DNA of 64,000 nt from Jatrophihabitans sp. (GCA_025963285.1 JAOPUX010000086.1:1-64000), one strand, 5' to 3'; shown: positions 31,833 to 40,888, counted from the stretch's first letter. The notes: generated by a model not told the origin, from the letters alone. A program made the numbers and translations.

Positions 31833-32660
31833 TCAGACGGTGGCGAGCGTGGCCACCACAGCGGTCTTGGGTGCGGTCGAGGTCTTCCATTGGTGCTGCC
31901 GACTCCACGTGTGGCCGTCGTAGCTGACCTGGTCGATGCCGAGACGGTCGGCGTTCGCGACGAACCAGGAGGCCGTCTGCCAGGCGGCGCCGGGCACGCT
32001 GATCGTCTTGCCGAGGGCAGTCGGGGTGTTCACCGGCAGCTGCGCGCGGAGCTCGGTGACCACCGTCGCCGCCGTCGCGACGGCGGTCGGTTTGGCGATC
32101 GTGCAGGTGAGGGTGGGGCCGGTGTGGCCCTGCAGGGTGTCGGCCAGCGTCTTTGCCTCGTCCTCGTACTGGCCGTAGAGGCTGCCGTCGGCTGAGATCT
32201 GCACCCGCTGGACGGCATCGGCGACGGCGAGCTTCTGCCAGCCGTCGATGCCGACGAGCTTGACGAGGAACTCGCGGGTGGCCTCGGTGACGTTGCGCAG
32301 CGAGGCTGCGTTGCCGGCCGGGTTGCCCCAGCCCTGGGACGGGCGCTGCTGCAGCACACCCACCGAATCGCGGTCGCCGCTGGCGAGGTTGGTCAGCTTG
32401 CTCTCCTGCAGCGCGGCGGCGAGGACGAGGACGGCGGCCCGCTCCGGGAGGGCGGGCGTGAAGCGGCTGACCTCGCCGACCATCTGCGCCGCCACCGACG
32501 TCTGTCCGGTGTCGAGTTCGTAGGCGCCGACGTCGCAGTAGGAGTAGGCGAGGTTGTGCTTGGCGACGCTGAAGAGCGCGCGGATGCCGACGACCGCGCC
32601 GATGCCGATGGCGGCCACGACGGCGAGGGCGAGGACGACCTTGGTTGTTCGGGCGGCCAC
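31833..32660 (-). CDS. Membrane-anchored lysozyme-like/transglycosylase-like protein
   Basis: A 275-aa exported protein with one N-terminal helix (TTKVVLALAVVAAIGIGAVVGI). The central part has AAALQESKLTNLASGDRDSVGVLQQRPSQGWG, visible as ALQESKLTNL and SVGVLQQRPSQGWG. The Glu lies where lysozyme-like folds keep a catalytic Glu. Many actinobacteria have such proteins, mostly uncharacterised. It begins two bases after dapD on the same strand, so it is probably cotranscribed; both would serve the cell wall. Confidence 0.78.
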   Translation of the reverse strand: MAARTTKVVLALAVVAAIGIGAVVGIRALFSVAKHNLAYSYCDVGAYELDTGQTSVAAQMVGEVSRFTPALPERAAVLVLAAALQESKLTNLASGDRDSVGVLQQRPSQGWGNPAGNAASLRNVTEATREFLVKLVGIDGWQKLAVADAVQRVQISADGSLYGQYEDEAKTLADTLQGHTGPTLTCTIAKPTAVATAATVVTELRAQLPVNTPTALGKTISVPGAAWQTASWFVANADRLGIDQVSYDGHTWSRQHQWKTSTAPKTAVVATLATV

Positions 32661-32662
32661 GA

Positions 32663-33598
32663 TCAGACGTTGGCGTGCAACGCGCTGTTGAGGTTAATGC
32701 CCTGGCCTTGGCGGGGACGGGCCTCCAGCGCTCCGGTGACGCTGTTGCGCAGGAAGAGCAGCCCGGGCTGGCCGGAGAGCGAACCGGCCTTGACGATCGA
32801 GCCGTCCGGCAGTGTGATCTTCGAACCCGCGGTGATGTAGGCGCCCGCCTCGACCACACAGTCGTCGCCCAGCGAGATCCCGATGCCGGCGTTGGCGCCG
32901 ATGAGGCACCGCTGCCCGACGCTGATCTGCTCCTTGCCGCCACCGGAGAGGGTGCCCATGATCGCGGCGCCGCCGCCGACGTCGGAGCCGTCGCCGACCA
33001 CGACACCGCCGGAGATGCGCCCCTCGACCATCGACGTGCCGAGCGTGCCGGCGTTGAAGTTGACGAAACCCTCGTGCATCACAGTGGTGCCCGGGGCCAG
33101 GTGGGCACCCAGCCGCACGCGGTCGGCGTCGGCGATGCGCACGCCAGTGGGCACGACGTAGTCGACCATCCGCGGGAATTTGTCGACGCCGTAGACGGTG
33201 ACCGGGCCGGAGCGCTGCAGCGTCATCCGCACCTGCTCGAAGCCCTCGACCACGCAGGGGCCGTAGTTCGTCCATACGACGTTGTTGAGCACGCCGAAGA
33301 TTCCGTCGAGGTTGAGCCCGCGCGGGGCCACGAGGCGGTGCGAGAGCAGGTGCAGACGCAGGTAGGCGTCCGGCACGTCGGCGGGTGCGGCGGCGAGGTC
33401 GATCTCGGTGAGGACGAGCTCGCGGGTGACGCCGCGGTCGGCGGCCGACCCCTCAGCGCCCGTCAGCGCGGTGAGCGCCGTGTCCGGCGCCGCGGTGTTG
33501 GGAACAGGGCCCAGCTGCGGAGCGGGATACCAGGTGTCGAGCACCCGTGAGTCTGCTGCGGTGGTCGTCAGGCCGTAGCCCCATGCCGTTCCTGCCAT
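32663..33598 (-). CDS. dapD: Tetrahydrodipicolinate N-succinyltransferase
   Basis: Third-stage enzyme of the succinylase branch of meso-diaminopimelate and lysine synthesis. The 311-aa product has an N-terminal region like mycobacterial DapD (AWGYGLTTT), then left-handed beta-helix hexapeptide repeats with [33 protein letters not shown] and [17 protein letters not shown], and the C-terminal [11 protein letters not shown]. It is divergent from dapE across 53 bases, so a shared bidirectional promoter region is likely. Confidence 0.95.
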   Translation of the reverse strand: MAGTAWGYGLTTTAADSRVLDTWYPAPQLGPVPNTAAPDTALTALTGAEGSAADRGVTRELVLTEIDLAAAPADVPDAYLRLHLLSHRLVAPRGLNLDGIFGVLNNVVWTNYGPCVVEGFEQVRMTLQRSGPVTVYGVDKFPRMVDYVVPTGVRIADADRVRLGAHLAPGTTVMHEGFVNFNAGTLGTSMVEGRISGGVVVGDGSDVGGGAAIMGTLSGGGKEQISVGQRCLIGANAGIGISLGDDCVVEAGAYITAGSKITLPDGSIVKAGSLSGQPGLLFLRNSVTGALEARPRQGQGINLNSALHANV

Positions 33599-33651
33599 GG
33601 GCCAACCCTAACGAAGACGGATAAGGCGGCTGTTCGCATAGGCTCGCTCGC

Positions 33652-34716
33652 ATGTTGGATCTCTCGATGCCGGTCGAGTCGCTCACCGCCGCGTTGGTCG
33701 ATATCGAGTCCGTGTCGGGCGACGAGGCCGGCCTGGCCGATCTGGTCGAGCGGGCCCTGCGGGCCTACCCGAACCTCAGCGTGGAGCGGGACGGCAATGT
33801 GGTGCTGGCCCGCACGGACCTCGGCCTCGACCAGCGAGTGGTGCTCGCCGGGCACCTCGATACGGTGCCGATCGCGAACAACGTCCCGTCGCGCGTCGAG
33901 GAGGGCCGGCTCTTCGGCTGCGGCACGTCGGACATGAAGTCGGGGGTGGCTGTACTGCTGCGGGTGGCGCACCTCGTCGGCACCGGGGAGCTGACGCCGC
34001 GTGTCGACCTGACCTGGATCTGCTACGACTGCGAGGAGATCGAGGCGGCGCGCAACGGGCTGGGGCGGGTGGCCCGGGAGCGTCCGGAGGTACTGGCCGC
34101 CGACCTGGCGGTGCTCCTTGAGCCCACCGACGGTGTCATCGAGGGCGGCTGCCAGGGCACCCTCCGGGTGGTCGTGAGCACCACGGGCACCCGCGCGCAC
34201 AGCGCCCGGTCGTGGCTGGGCAGCAACGCGATCCACGCCGCCGCACCGATCCTCGCCACGCTCGCCGCCTACGAGGCTCGCGAGGCCGAGGTCGACGGCC
34301 TCCACTACCGCGAGGGGCTCAACGCCGTGGGCATCCGCGGGGGCGTCGCCGGCAACGTCGTACCGGACGGGTGCGAGGTCACCGTCAACTTCCGGTTCGC
34401 CCCTGACCGCTCCGAGTCCGAGGCGCTGGCGCATGTGCAGGAGGTCTTCGCCGGGTTCGCGGTGCGCCTCACCGACTCCGCACCCGGTGCCCGGCCTGGC
34501 CTGGACGCAGCACTGCCCCGGGCGATCGTCGAGGCGGTGGGCGCGCCGGCCCGGGCCAAGCTGGGCTGGACCGACGTCGCGCTCTTCGGCCGGCTGGGCA
34601 TCCCCGCGGTGAACCTCGGCCCGGGTGACCCGAACCTCGCGCACAAGGTCGACGAGTCGGTCGACGTGGAAATCATTGGCCAAACCGAGCGAGCTCTGGT
34701 GCGCTTCCTGTCATGA
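33652..34716 (+). CDS. dapE: Succinyl-diaminopimelate desuccinylase
   Basis: Zinc peptidase-like enzyme (M20) that releases succinate to give LL-diaminopimelate. The 354-aa product has [11 protein letters not shown] (first zinc His and catalytic Asp), [10 protein letters not shown] (bridging Asp), CEEIEA (catalytic Glu region), and a C-terminal [13 protein letters not shown] with the last His ligand. Actinobacterial DapE length. The stop overlaps the MOSC gene by four bases. Confidence 0.94.
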   Translation: MLDLSMPVESLTAALVDIESVSGDEAGLADLVERALRAYPNLSVERDGNVVLARTDLGLDQRVVLAGHLDTVPIANNVPSRVEEGRLFGCGTSDMKSGVAVLLRVAHLVGTGELTPRVDLTWICYDCEEIEAARNGLGRVARERPEVLAADLAVLLEPTDGVIEGGCQGTLRVVVSTTGTRAHSARSWLGSNAIHAAAPILATLAAYEAREAEVDGLHYREGLNAVGIRGGVAGNVVPDGCEVTVNFRFAPDRSESEALAHVQEVFAGFAVRLTDSAPGARPGLDAALPRAIVEAVGAPARAKLGWTDVALFGRLGIPAVNLGPGDPNLAHKVDESVDVEIIGQTERALVRFLS

Positions 34717-35258
34717 GCAGCCCGCGGGTGCTGGCAGTCAGCAGCGACGCCGAGCACCGGTTCAGCAAGGTGCCTGCCGATGCCATCACCTTGCTTGCCG
34801 GGCTCGGGGTCGCCGGCGATGCGCACTGCGGGGCTACGGTGCAGCACCGGTCGCGGGTGGCCCGTGACCCCACGGCCCCGAACCTGCGCCAGGTCCACCT
34901 GATCACCGTCGAGCTGATCGAGGAGCTGGTCGCGGCCGGCTTCGACGTCGGACCGGGGGTACTCGGCGAGAACCTCACCACCGCTGGGCTGGACCTGCTG
35001 GCGCTCCCCGCCGGCACCGTGCTGGCGCTCGGTGCGGCCGCGCGCATCGAGATCACCGGTCTGCGCAATCCCTGCGTGCAGCTCGATCGCCATCAGCGCG
35101 GGCTGACCGCAGCCGTGCTCGACCGCGCCGAGGACGGTGCGCTGATCCGCCGGGCCGGCGTGATGGCGGTCGTGCTCGACGGCGGCGAGGTCCGGCCCGG
35201 CGACCAGATCGTCGTCACACTGCCGGGTGGCCCGCACTCGGCGCTGCAGCCGGTGTGA
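34713..35258 (+). CDS. MOSC domain protein
   Basis: A 181-aa protein of the MOSC family (molybdenum cofactor sulfurase C-terminal), all beta, with the conserved tail-region cysteine in [12 protein letters not shown] and the motif [13 protein letters not shown]. Bacterial stand-alone members include YiiM-like proteins that act on N-hydroxylated substrates. Coupled to dapE by ATGA. No molybdenum genes are nearby, so the role is open. Confidence 0.9.
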   Translation: MSSPRVLAVSSDAEHRFSKVPADAITLLAGLGVAGDAHCGATVQHRSRVARDPTAPNLRQVHLITVELIEELVAAGFDVGPGVLGENLTTAGLDLLALPAGTVLALGAAARIEITGLRNPCVQLDRHQRGLTAAVLDRAEDGALIRRAGVMAVVLDGGEVRPGDQIVVTLPGGPHSALQPV

Positions 35259-35279
35259 CGGGTCGCTAGCGTGAGCCGG

Positions 35280-36038
35280 GTGAGTACAGACAACACGGGC
35301 CCCGCCGAGCGCGAAGAACACCGTCGCGGCCCAGTGGTCCTGCGGCGCGGCCAGATCGGACACGGCACCACCGACCAGCGCCTGCTCGACATGCGCGGCC
35401 CGTCGGACTGGGTGCATACCGACCCGTGGCGCGTCATGCGGATCACCAGCGAGTTCGTCGAGGGCTTCGGTCAGCTGGCCGAACTCCCGACGGCGGTCTC
35501 GGTCTTCGGCTCGGCCCGTACCCCGGTCGACCACCCCGAGTACACGGCGGGGGTGCAGCTCGGGGGAGCGCTCGCCAAGGCCGGCTACGCCGTGATCACC
35601 GGGGGTGGGCCGGGCGCGATGGAGGCGGTGAACCGGGGAGCTTCGGAGGCGGGCGGCATCTCGGTGGGTCTCGGCATCGAGCTGCCCTTCGAGCAGCGGC
35701 TCAACGACTGGGTCGACATGGGCGTCAACTTCCGCTACTTCTTCGCCCGCAAGACGATGTTCGTGAAGTACGCGCAGGCCTTCGTGATCATGCCCGGCGG
35801 CTTCGGCACCTTCGACGAGATGTTCGAGGCGCTCACCCTCGTGCAGACGCGCAAGGTCACCCGGTTCCCGGTGATCCTCTACGGCGTCGAGTACTGGCAG
35901 GGTCTGCTTGACTGGCTGCGTCGCTCGGTGCTCGACGGCGGCAAGATCGGTGAGGCCGACATCGACCTGATCACGGTCACTGACGACATCGACGACATCG
36001 TGGCGCAGATCGTCGCCGCGGTGCCGGTGACCAGCTGA
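35280..36038 (+). CDS. LOG family protein (TIGR00730), long form
   Basis: A 252-aa Rossmann-like protein with GGGPGAMEAVNRGA and the LOG signature PGGFGTFDE, preceded by the conserved MRITSEFVEGFG segment of the Rv1205-like long form. LOG proteins cleave cytokinin nucleotides to free base and ribose phosphate; AMP and related nucleotides are other substrates. A GTG at 35271, nine bases earlier, is an alternative start. A second LOG gene follows with a one-base overlap. Confidence 0.9.
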   Translation: MSTDNTGPAEREEHRRGPVVLRRGQIGHGTTDQRLLDMRGPSDWVHTDPWRVMRITSEFVEGFGQLAELPTAVSVFGSARTPVDHPEYTAGVQLGGALAKAGYAVITGGGPGAMEAVNRGASEAGGISVGLGIELPFEQRLNDWVDMGVNFRYFFARKTMFVKYAQAFVIMPGGFGTFDEMFEALTLVQTRKVTRFPVILYGVEYWQGLLDWLRRSVLDGGKIGEADIDLITVTDDIDDIVAQIVAAVPVTS

Positions 36039-36577
36039 TGGCCGCCATCTGCGTGTACTGCGCGTCGTCGGAGCGGATCGACCCCGCCTACGTGGAGCTG
36101 GCCGAGGCGGTGGGCACCCGCCTGGCCGCAGACGGCCACTCGCTCGTGTCCGGCGGCGGCCGGGTGTCGATGATGGGCGCGGTGGCCCGTGCGGCGCGTG
36201 CCGGCGGGGCTCATACCGTCGGCGTGATCCCCGAGCACCTGATGCCCTACGAGGTGGCCGACGTCGACGCCGACGAACTGGTCGTCGTGCAGACGATGCG
36301 GGAACGCAAGCAGATCATGGACGAGCGCAGTGACGTCGTGATCGCGCTGCCGGGCGGCATCGGCACCCTCGAGGAGCTCTTCGAGATGTGGACGTCCTCC
36401 TCGCTCGGCATGCACGCCAAGCCCGTGATCGTCCTCGACGCCGACGGCTTCTACGACCCGCTCTGGGCCTGGCTGGACGACCTCTGCGAGCGAGGCTTCG
36501 TCCGCCACGAGGCACTGGCCGTGCTGCACCGCGTCGACAGCGTCGCGGACGCGTTCGCGGTGGTCGGCTCCCGCTAG
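36038..36577 (+). CDS. LOG family protein (TIGR00730), short form
   Basis: A 179-aa second LOG paralogue, starting MAAICVYCASSERIDP, as short LOGs do. It has SGGGRVSMMGAVARAA and PGGIGTLEELFE with catalytic Arg and Glu, and MRERKQIMDE. Its ATG overlaps the previous TGA by one base. Tandem long and short LOG genes suggest a hetero-oligomer or divided substrate range. Confidence 0.9.
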   Translation: MAAICVYCASSERIDPAYVELAEAVGTRLAADGHSLVSGGGRVSMMGAVARAARAGGAHTVGVIPEHLMPYEVADVDADELVVVQTMRERKQIMDERSDVVIALPGGIGTLEELFEMWTSSSLGMHAKPVIVLDADGFYDPLWAWLDDLCERGFVRHEALAVLHRVDSVADAFAVVGSR

Positions 36578-37404
36578 TTCGTCCCCATCGCCTTGCCGAG
36601 GATCGCGTCCAGCACGCGCGTGGGTGTGAACCCGGTGGCGACGAGCTGCACCCTGCTGCCGACGTCCACCTGGTAGCGGGCCTTCGGGCGGCGTGCGGAG
36701 AGGGCCTTCTCGATCACGGCGGCCACCTTCTCCACCGGCACGGCCTGCTTCTGCATGAACGCCAGCACCTTGCGGGAGTTCTCGAAGGTCTGGCCGTAGA
36801 GCTCACGGTGCTCGGGGGAGAGCGCGGCGAGGGTGGCCTCGTGCTGGTCGAGCGCACCGTGCCACATGTCGGTCGACACCGGGCCGGGCTCCACGAGCAC
36901 CACCGGCAGCTTCCAGCGGCGCAGCTCCACCCGCAGCGCGTCGGCGATGCCCTCGATGGCGAACTTCGAGGAGTTGTAGGCACCGGTCATCGGCGTGGAG
37001 ATCCGGCCGCTGAGCGAGGAGACGAAGACGATCCTGCCGTGGCTCGCGCGCAGCAGCGGCAGCACGGCCTGGGTGACGGCCACCTGCCCGACCACGTTCA
37101 CCTCGTACTGGCGGCGCAGGTCGTCGATGGCAAGTGTCTCGATCGGGCCGTCCAGCGCGTAGCCGGCATTGTTCACCACCGCGTCGAGCCGCCCGCCGAG
37201 CCGCTCGGGCAGTGCGGCGAGGTCAGCGGCGGAGGTGACGTCGAGGATCACCGGAGCCACGGCGGAGGGCGCCGCTGCGGCCAGCTCCTTGCCGTCGGCC
37301 TCCGAGCGCACACCGGCGTGGACGGTCCAGCCGTCCGCAGCCAGCCGAAGGGCGGTGACGCGGCCGATTCCACGGGAGGCGCCGGTGACGAGAACGGTGG
37401 GCAT
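36574..37404 (-). CDS. Short-chain dehydrogenase/reductase
   Basis: NAD(P)-dependent oxidoreductase of 276 aa. Motifs are TGASRGIG (cofactor), NNAGYA, the Ser in VSSLSGRI and the catalytic YNSSK. It has a classical SDR fold with an extended C-terminus (RYQVDVGSRVQLVATGF), seen in many actinobacterial SDRs. The ATG at 37404 gives the standard N-terminus MPTVLVTGASRG; 12 extra residues upstream are rejected. It converges on the LOG gene with a four-base overlap. Substrate unknown. Confidence 0.9.
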   Translation of the reverse strand: MPTVLVTGASRGIGRVTALRLAADGWTVHAGVRSEADGKELAAAAPSAVAPVILDVTSAADLAALPERLGGRLDAVVNNAGYALDGPIETLAIDDLRRQYEVNVVGQVAVTQAVLPLLRASHGRIVFVSSLSGRISTPMTGAYNSSKFAIEGIADALRVELRRWKLPVVLVEPGPVSTDMWHGALDQHEATLAALSPEHRELYGQTFENSRKVLAFMQKQAVPVEKVAAVIEKALSARRPKARYQVDVGSRVQLVATGFTPTRVLDAILGKAMGTN

Positions 37405-37497
37405 GCCGGGGATGCAACCGGCCCGGCGGACCGGCGTCAACTCAGCGCGTCACGGGCGCCCGATCAGCGGGGACGCCCGATCAGCGCGGACGCCTGC

Positions 37498-38220
37498 TCA
37501 GCCGCGCGGTAGCCCGGAGCCGTGCTGCTGGAAGGCGAGGAGCCGGTCGTTCTCGTAGCTGACCCGCTGCGCCCCGGAGTCGAGCTCGCGGAACATCTGC
37601 TTGAGCTCGCGCACGCCGTCGGCCGACTGCGCCACGATCTGGCCGGCCAGCTCGATCGCCACCGCCTCCGCCTCGTCAGCCGGCGCGGTGCGGTGCAGCA
37701 GCCCCAGGGCCTCGGCGTCGGCCATCCGCAGCACCCGGCCGGTGAAGACGAGCTCCTTGGCGCGCGACACTCCGATCAGCGGGGCCAGCCGCGCGGGGCC
37801 GACCGGCACCCCGAGGCGTGCGCCGGCCCAGGCGAGGCCGAGGTTGTCACCGCCCACTCGCAGGTCGACGCCGGCCACCAGCTCGGCTCCCGCCCCGACA
37901 CAGTTGCCGACTGCCACCGCGATCGTCGGCACCGGGAACTGCTCGATGAGCGAGTACATCCGGGTGAAGCCGACCATCCGCCGCACCCCGCCGTCGTGGT
38001 CGAGCGGCTCGCCCACGTCGGCGCCGGCGCAGAGTGCCCGGACGTTGGTGGTGGAGACGACGAGCACGCGTAGCCGCGGGTCGGTGGCGAGCTCCTCGAG
38101 ATCGGCGTTGAGCAGGTCGAGGGTGGCGGTGTCGAGGGCGTTGCGCTTCTCCGGGCGGTTCAGCCGGAGGATCTCGATCTCGCCGACGCGCTCGCGGAGC
38201 ACGGGTCGGTTCTCAGTCAC
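37498..38220 (-). CDS. Enoyl-CoA hydratase/isomerase family protein
   Basis: A 240-aa crotonase-fold protein. N-terminal LRLNRPEKRNALD and the oxyanion-hole region ALCAGADVGE and NCVGAGAELV are clear. The position usually held by a catalytic Glu in hydratases reads GARLGVPVGPARLAPLIG, without a canonical Glu pair, so the reaction may differ. The GTG at 38220 is preferred to an upstream start that adds 11 poorly conserved residues. On the same strand as the SDR, separated by 93 bases with short direct repeats (CGCCCGATCAGCG). Confidence 0.85.
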   Translation of the reverse strand: MTENRPVLRERVGEIEILRLNRPEKRNALDTATLDLLNADLEELATDPRLRVLVVSTTNVRALCAGADVGEPLDHDGGVRRMVGFTRMYSLIEQFPVPTIAVAVGNCVGAGAELVAGVDLRVGGDNLGLAWAGARLGVPVGPARLAPLIGVSRAKELVFTGRVLRMADAEALGLLHRTAPADEAEAVAIELAGQIVAQSADGVRELKQMFRELDSGAQRVSYENDRLLAFQQHGSGLPRG

Positions 38221-38300
38221 GATCGACAGTCCACCACAGCCCGCGCGTGGCACGGCACCCGCTCACCCCCTTTGTCGGTGCGGCATGACACGATCGTGGG

Positions 38301-38663
38301 GTGGGGACGCTGCTGGTCTACGGGGTGGTCGCGATCATCGTCGCGGGCGCCCTCTTCCTGCTGGCCACCTACTTCCTGCCCGCGGGCGAGCAGATCGCCC
38401 CGGTGCTGCGGGACGAGCCCATCTGGTCACTGCCGCCGGAGCGAGCGCTGAGCGTCGAGGAGATCGCCGAGGTGCGGCTGCCTGTGGCGCTGCGCGGCTA
38501 CCGCTTCGCCGAGACCGACCTGCTGCTCGACCGGCTCGCCGAGGAGCTCAAGGCCCGTGACGAGGAGATCACGCAGCTGCGGGGGCGCCGTCCCTCGCCC
38601 ACGGCTGCCGAGGCTGAGGCCGCCGAGTCGTTCGACAGCGTCCACGCCGAGCCGTCGGACTGA
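38301..38663 (+). CDS. Small DivIVA-domain-like membrane protein (Rv1209-like)
   Basis: A 120-aa protein with one N-terminal helix (LLVYGVVAIIVAGALFLLATYFL) and a cytoplasmic part whose VRLPVALRGYRFAETDLLLDRLAEEL matches the N-terminal DivIVA lipid-binding and coiled-coil pattern, seen here as ALRGYRFAETDLLLDRL. An acidic, Ala-rich end follows. The same kind of gene precedes tag in mycobacteria. A GTG start is used. It may mark poles or septa, by analogy only. Confidence 0.8.
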   Translation: MGTLLVYGVVAIIVAGALFLLATYFLPAGEQIAPVLRDEPIWSLPPERALSVEEIAEVRLPVALRGYRFAETDLLLDRLAEELKARDEEITQLRGRRPSPTAAEAEAAESFDSVHAEPSD

Positions 38664-39220
38664 TGTCGACCCCTGATCGGCAGCGCTGCGACTGGGCCAA
38701 CTCCACCCCGGACTACGTGAGCTATCACGACGACGAGTGGGGCGTGCCGCTGCACGGAGAGCGCGAGCTCTTCGAGCGCGTCTCGCTGGAGGCGTTCCAG
38801 TCCGGCCTCTCCTGGCTGACCATCCTGCGTAAGCGCCCGGGCTTCCGCGCCGCCTTCGCGGACTTCGACATCGACACGGTGGCCGGCTTCGACGAGCATG
38901 ACGTCGAGCGGCTGCTCGCTGATGCCGGGATCGTCCGCAACCGGCTCAAGATCGCCGCCACGATCAACAACGCCCGGGCCATCCGTGAGGCAGTGCCGGA
39001 GGGGCTCGACGAGCTGCTCTGGTCGTTCGCGCCGGTGAGCCACCCGCGCCCGAAGCGCCTCGGCGACGTGCCCGCCACGAGCCCGGAGTCGGCGGCGATG
39101 GCCAAGGAGTTGAAGCGGCGCGGGCTGCGTTTCGTCGGGCCCACCACGGCCTACGCGATGATGCAGGCCACCGGCATGGTCGACGATCACATCGCCACCT
39201 GCTGGCGCGCCACGGCCTGA
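38663..39220 (+). CDS. tag: DNA-3-methyladenine glycosylase I
   Basis: Base-excision repair enzyme that removes 3-methyladenine. The 185-aa product has the zinc-ribbon ligands of Tag: Cys in RCDWAN, His in YHDDEWGVPLHG, and the C-terminal pair in DDHIATCWR. The aromatic ERVSLEAFQSGLSWLTIL segment is typical. The ATG overlaps the previous stop by one base (TGATG). Confidence 0.94.
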   Translation: MSTPDRQRCDWANSTPDYVSYHDDEWGVPLHGERELFERVSLEAFQSGLSWLTILRKRPGFRAAFADFDIDTVAGFDEHDVERLLADAGIVRNRLKIAATINNARAIREAVPEGLDELLWSFAPVSHPRPKRLGDVPATSPESAAMAKELKRRGLRFVGPTTAYAMMQATGMVDDHIATCWRATA

Positions 39221-39239
39221 TCGGCAGCGCCTGTCGGCA

Positions 39240-39269
39240 CTTCAAGACCCCCGGGGTTGGGGGTTGAAG
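39240..39269. terminator. Hairpin downstream of tag
   Basis: CTTCAA at 39240, then CCCCC, pair with GGGGG and TTGAAG ending at 39269, with a two-base bulge. It lies 20 bases after the tag stop, with no T-run. It could act as a terminator for tag or as a structured part of the DUF3117 promoter region; a possible TTGGGG-N18-GACAAT promoter overlaps it. Confidence 0.5.
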
Positions 39270-39338
39270 GCGCAATCAGGGACAATGGACGCAGCATCGA
39301 TGTTTCGCGGGCTCTAGAGCCCACTCGAGGAGGTACGC

Positions 39339-39506
39339 ATGGCGGCCATGAAGCCGCGGACGGGCGATGGCCCGCTCGAGGTAACCAAAGAAGGACGCGG
39401 CATTGTCATGCGCGTTCCCCTCGAAGGCGGCGGTCGTCTCGTCGTCGAGATGAACGCTGATGAGGCGAGCGCGCTGGGCGAGGCCCTGAGGGCGGTTGTC
39501 AGCTAG
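39339..39506 (+). CDS. DUF3117 small protein (Rv1211-like)
   Basis: A 55-aa protein beginning MAAMKPRTGDGPLEVTKEGR, followed by GIVMRVPLEGGGRLVVEM and ending ALRAVVS. This is the conserved actinobacterial DUF3117 protein between tag and glgA (Rv1211). RBS GAGGAGG lies at 39327-39333, directly before the ATG. A strong hairpin with T-run follows. Function unknown; its near-invariant sequence in the phylum suggests an important small protein. Confidence 0.93.
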   Translation: MAAMKPRTGDGPLEVTKEGRGIVMRVPLEGGGRLVVEMNADEASALGEALRAVVS

Positions 39507-39520
39507 ATCCTGCTCATGAT

Positions 39521-39567
39521 CTCCGGCCTCGGCCCCCACCACGGTGGGTGCCGGGGCCGGAGTCTTT
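39521..39567 (+). terminator. Rho-independent terminator after the DUF3117 gene
   Basis: CTCCGGCCTCGGCCCCCACC at 39521 pairs with the segment ending GGCCGGAG at 39562, about 18 of 20 pairs with a tiny loop, then TCTTT. It starts 15 bases after the stop codon and isolates this small gene as its own transcript. Confidence 0.82.
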
Positions 39568-39627
39568 GCCGGTAGCGTCGATCATCTTCGTTCTGAGGTT
39601 TCACCAGAATCGCGAGAGGCAGGCCGC

Positions 39628-40878
39628 GTGATCGAGGTCAGGTTGGGAGCCGCCGCCGCCGGTGACGAGCTTGTCGAGGGCAGCACCGACGAGCTGCGTA
39701 CCACGGCAGGCACCCTGGCGCGCGCCGCTACCGCCGGACGCACCGAGGTCTCCCGGCCCGGGCTGGGCGGGGCCGGCCTCACCGCCTTCACCGAGGGGCT
39801 GGCGCTGGGTGGCTACCAGTTCAGCCTGGCCTCAACACCGTCGCCGAGGCGCCGCATCGAGCTGCGGGCCGCCGACGACAGGGCAGCCTTCGAACGGGGC
39901 CTGGCCAATGCGTCGGCCACCGCCTGGGCCCGCGACCTGGCCAACACCCCGGCCGCCACCAAGACCCCGGAGTGGCTTGCGCGCGAGGCGGCCCGGGTGC
40001 TGCGGCCGGCGGGCGTGGACGTGCAGATCCGGGACGAGGCGTGGCTGGCCGAGCAGGGCTTCGGCGGCGTGCTGGCCGTGGGCTCCGGGTCGGCGGCGCC
40101 GCCCCGGCTGATCCACGCCAGCTGGCGCCCGCGCAGCGCCCCGGCCGACACGCACGTCGTGCTCGTGGGCAAGGGCATCACCTTCGACACAGGCGGCCTC
40201 AACGTCAAAACCGGCGACGGCATGCGCACGATGAAGACCGACATGTCCGGCGGGGCAGCCGTGCTCGCCGCGCTGAGGCTGATCGCCACGCTGCAGCTGC
40301 CGGTGCGGGTCAGCGTGCTCGTGCCGTGCGCCGAGAACTCCTTCGGCGGCGCGTCGTTCCGGCCCGGCGACGTCGTGCGTCACGTCGGCGGCCGCACCAG
40401 CGAGATCACCAACACCGACGCCGAGGGCCGGCTGGTGCTGGCCGACGCGCTGGCCTATGCCGCCGCCCGGCTCAAGCCCACCGTCCTCGTCGACCTCGCC
40501 ACGCTCACCGGGGCCATGAAGGTGGCGCTGGGGCTGCGCACGGCGGGCTTCTTCGCCACCACCGACGCCCTGGCAGGCCAGCTCACCGCCGCCGCTGCCG
40601 CCTCCGGCGAACCGCTCTGGCGGATGCCGCTCGCCGCCGATTACGAGGGGTCCCTCGGCTCGGCGATCGCCGACGCCGACAACGCGCCCGGCAGCCCCGG
40701 GGCGATCACCGCCGCGCTCTTCCTGCAGCACTTCACCGGCGGCCTGCCCTGGGCGCACCTCGACATCGCCGGCCCGGCCCGGGCGCCGAAGGACGACGGC
40801 ATCTTCGCGCAGGGCGCCACCGGCTTCGGCACGCGGCTGCTTGCGTCCTGGGTCGAGGACCTCGCAGCCCATCGCTGA
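39628..40878 (+). CDS. pepA: Leucyl aminopeptidase (M17), short N-terminal domain
   Basis: Cytosolic dinuclear-metal aminopeptidase of 416 aa. Catalytic core motifs are VGKGITFDTGG (metal Lys and Asp), KTDMSGGAA and NTDAEGRLVLADAL (metal Asp/Glu and catalytic Arg), and TLTGAMKVALG. The N-terminal macro-like domain is shorter than in E. coli PepA (about 500 aa in total). A GTG at 39628 preceded by GAGAGGC is chosen; the frame is open to 39544 across the terminator region, which is unlikely to be translated. In some bacteria PepA also binds DNA; nothing here shows that. Confidence 0.92.
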   Translation: MIEVRLGAAAAGDELVEGSTDELRTTAGTLARAATAGRTEVSRPGLGGAGLTAFTEGLALGGYQFSLASTPSPRRRIELRAADDRAAFERGLANASATAWARDLANTPAATKTPEWLAREAARVLRPAGVDVQIRDEAWLAEQGFGGVLAVGSGSAAPPRLIHASWRPRSAPADTHVVLVGKGITFDTGGLNVKTGDGMRTMKTDMSGGAAVLAALRLIATLQLPVRVSVLVPCAENSFGGASFRPGDVVRHVGGRTSEITNTDAEGRLVLADALAYAAARLKPTVLVDLATLTGAMKVALGLRTAGFFATTDALAGQLTAAAAASGEPLWRMPLAADYEGSLGSAIADADNAPGSPGAITAALFLQHFTGGLPWAHLDIAGPARAPKDDGIFAQGATGFGTRLLASWVEDLAAHR

Positions 40879-40888
40879 CTCTCATCCG

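Noticed and set aside
39544-39627. Longer N-terminus of the leucyl aminopeptidase
   Set aside because: It would begin within the terminator stem of the DUF3117 gene and has no family similarity.
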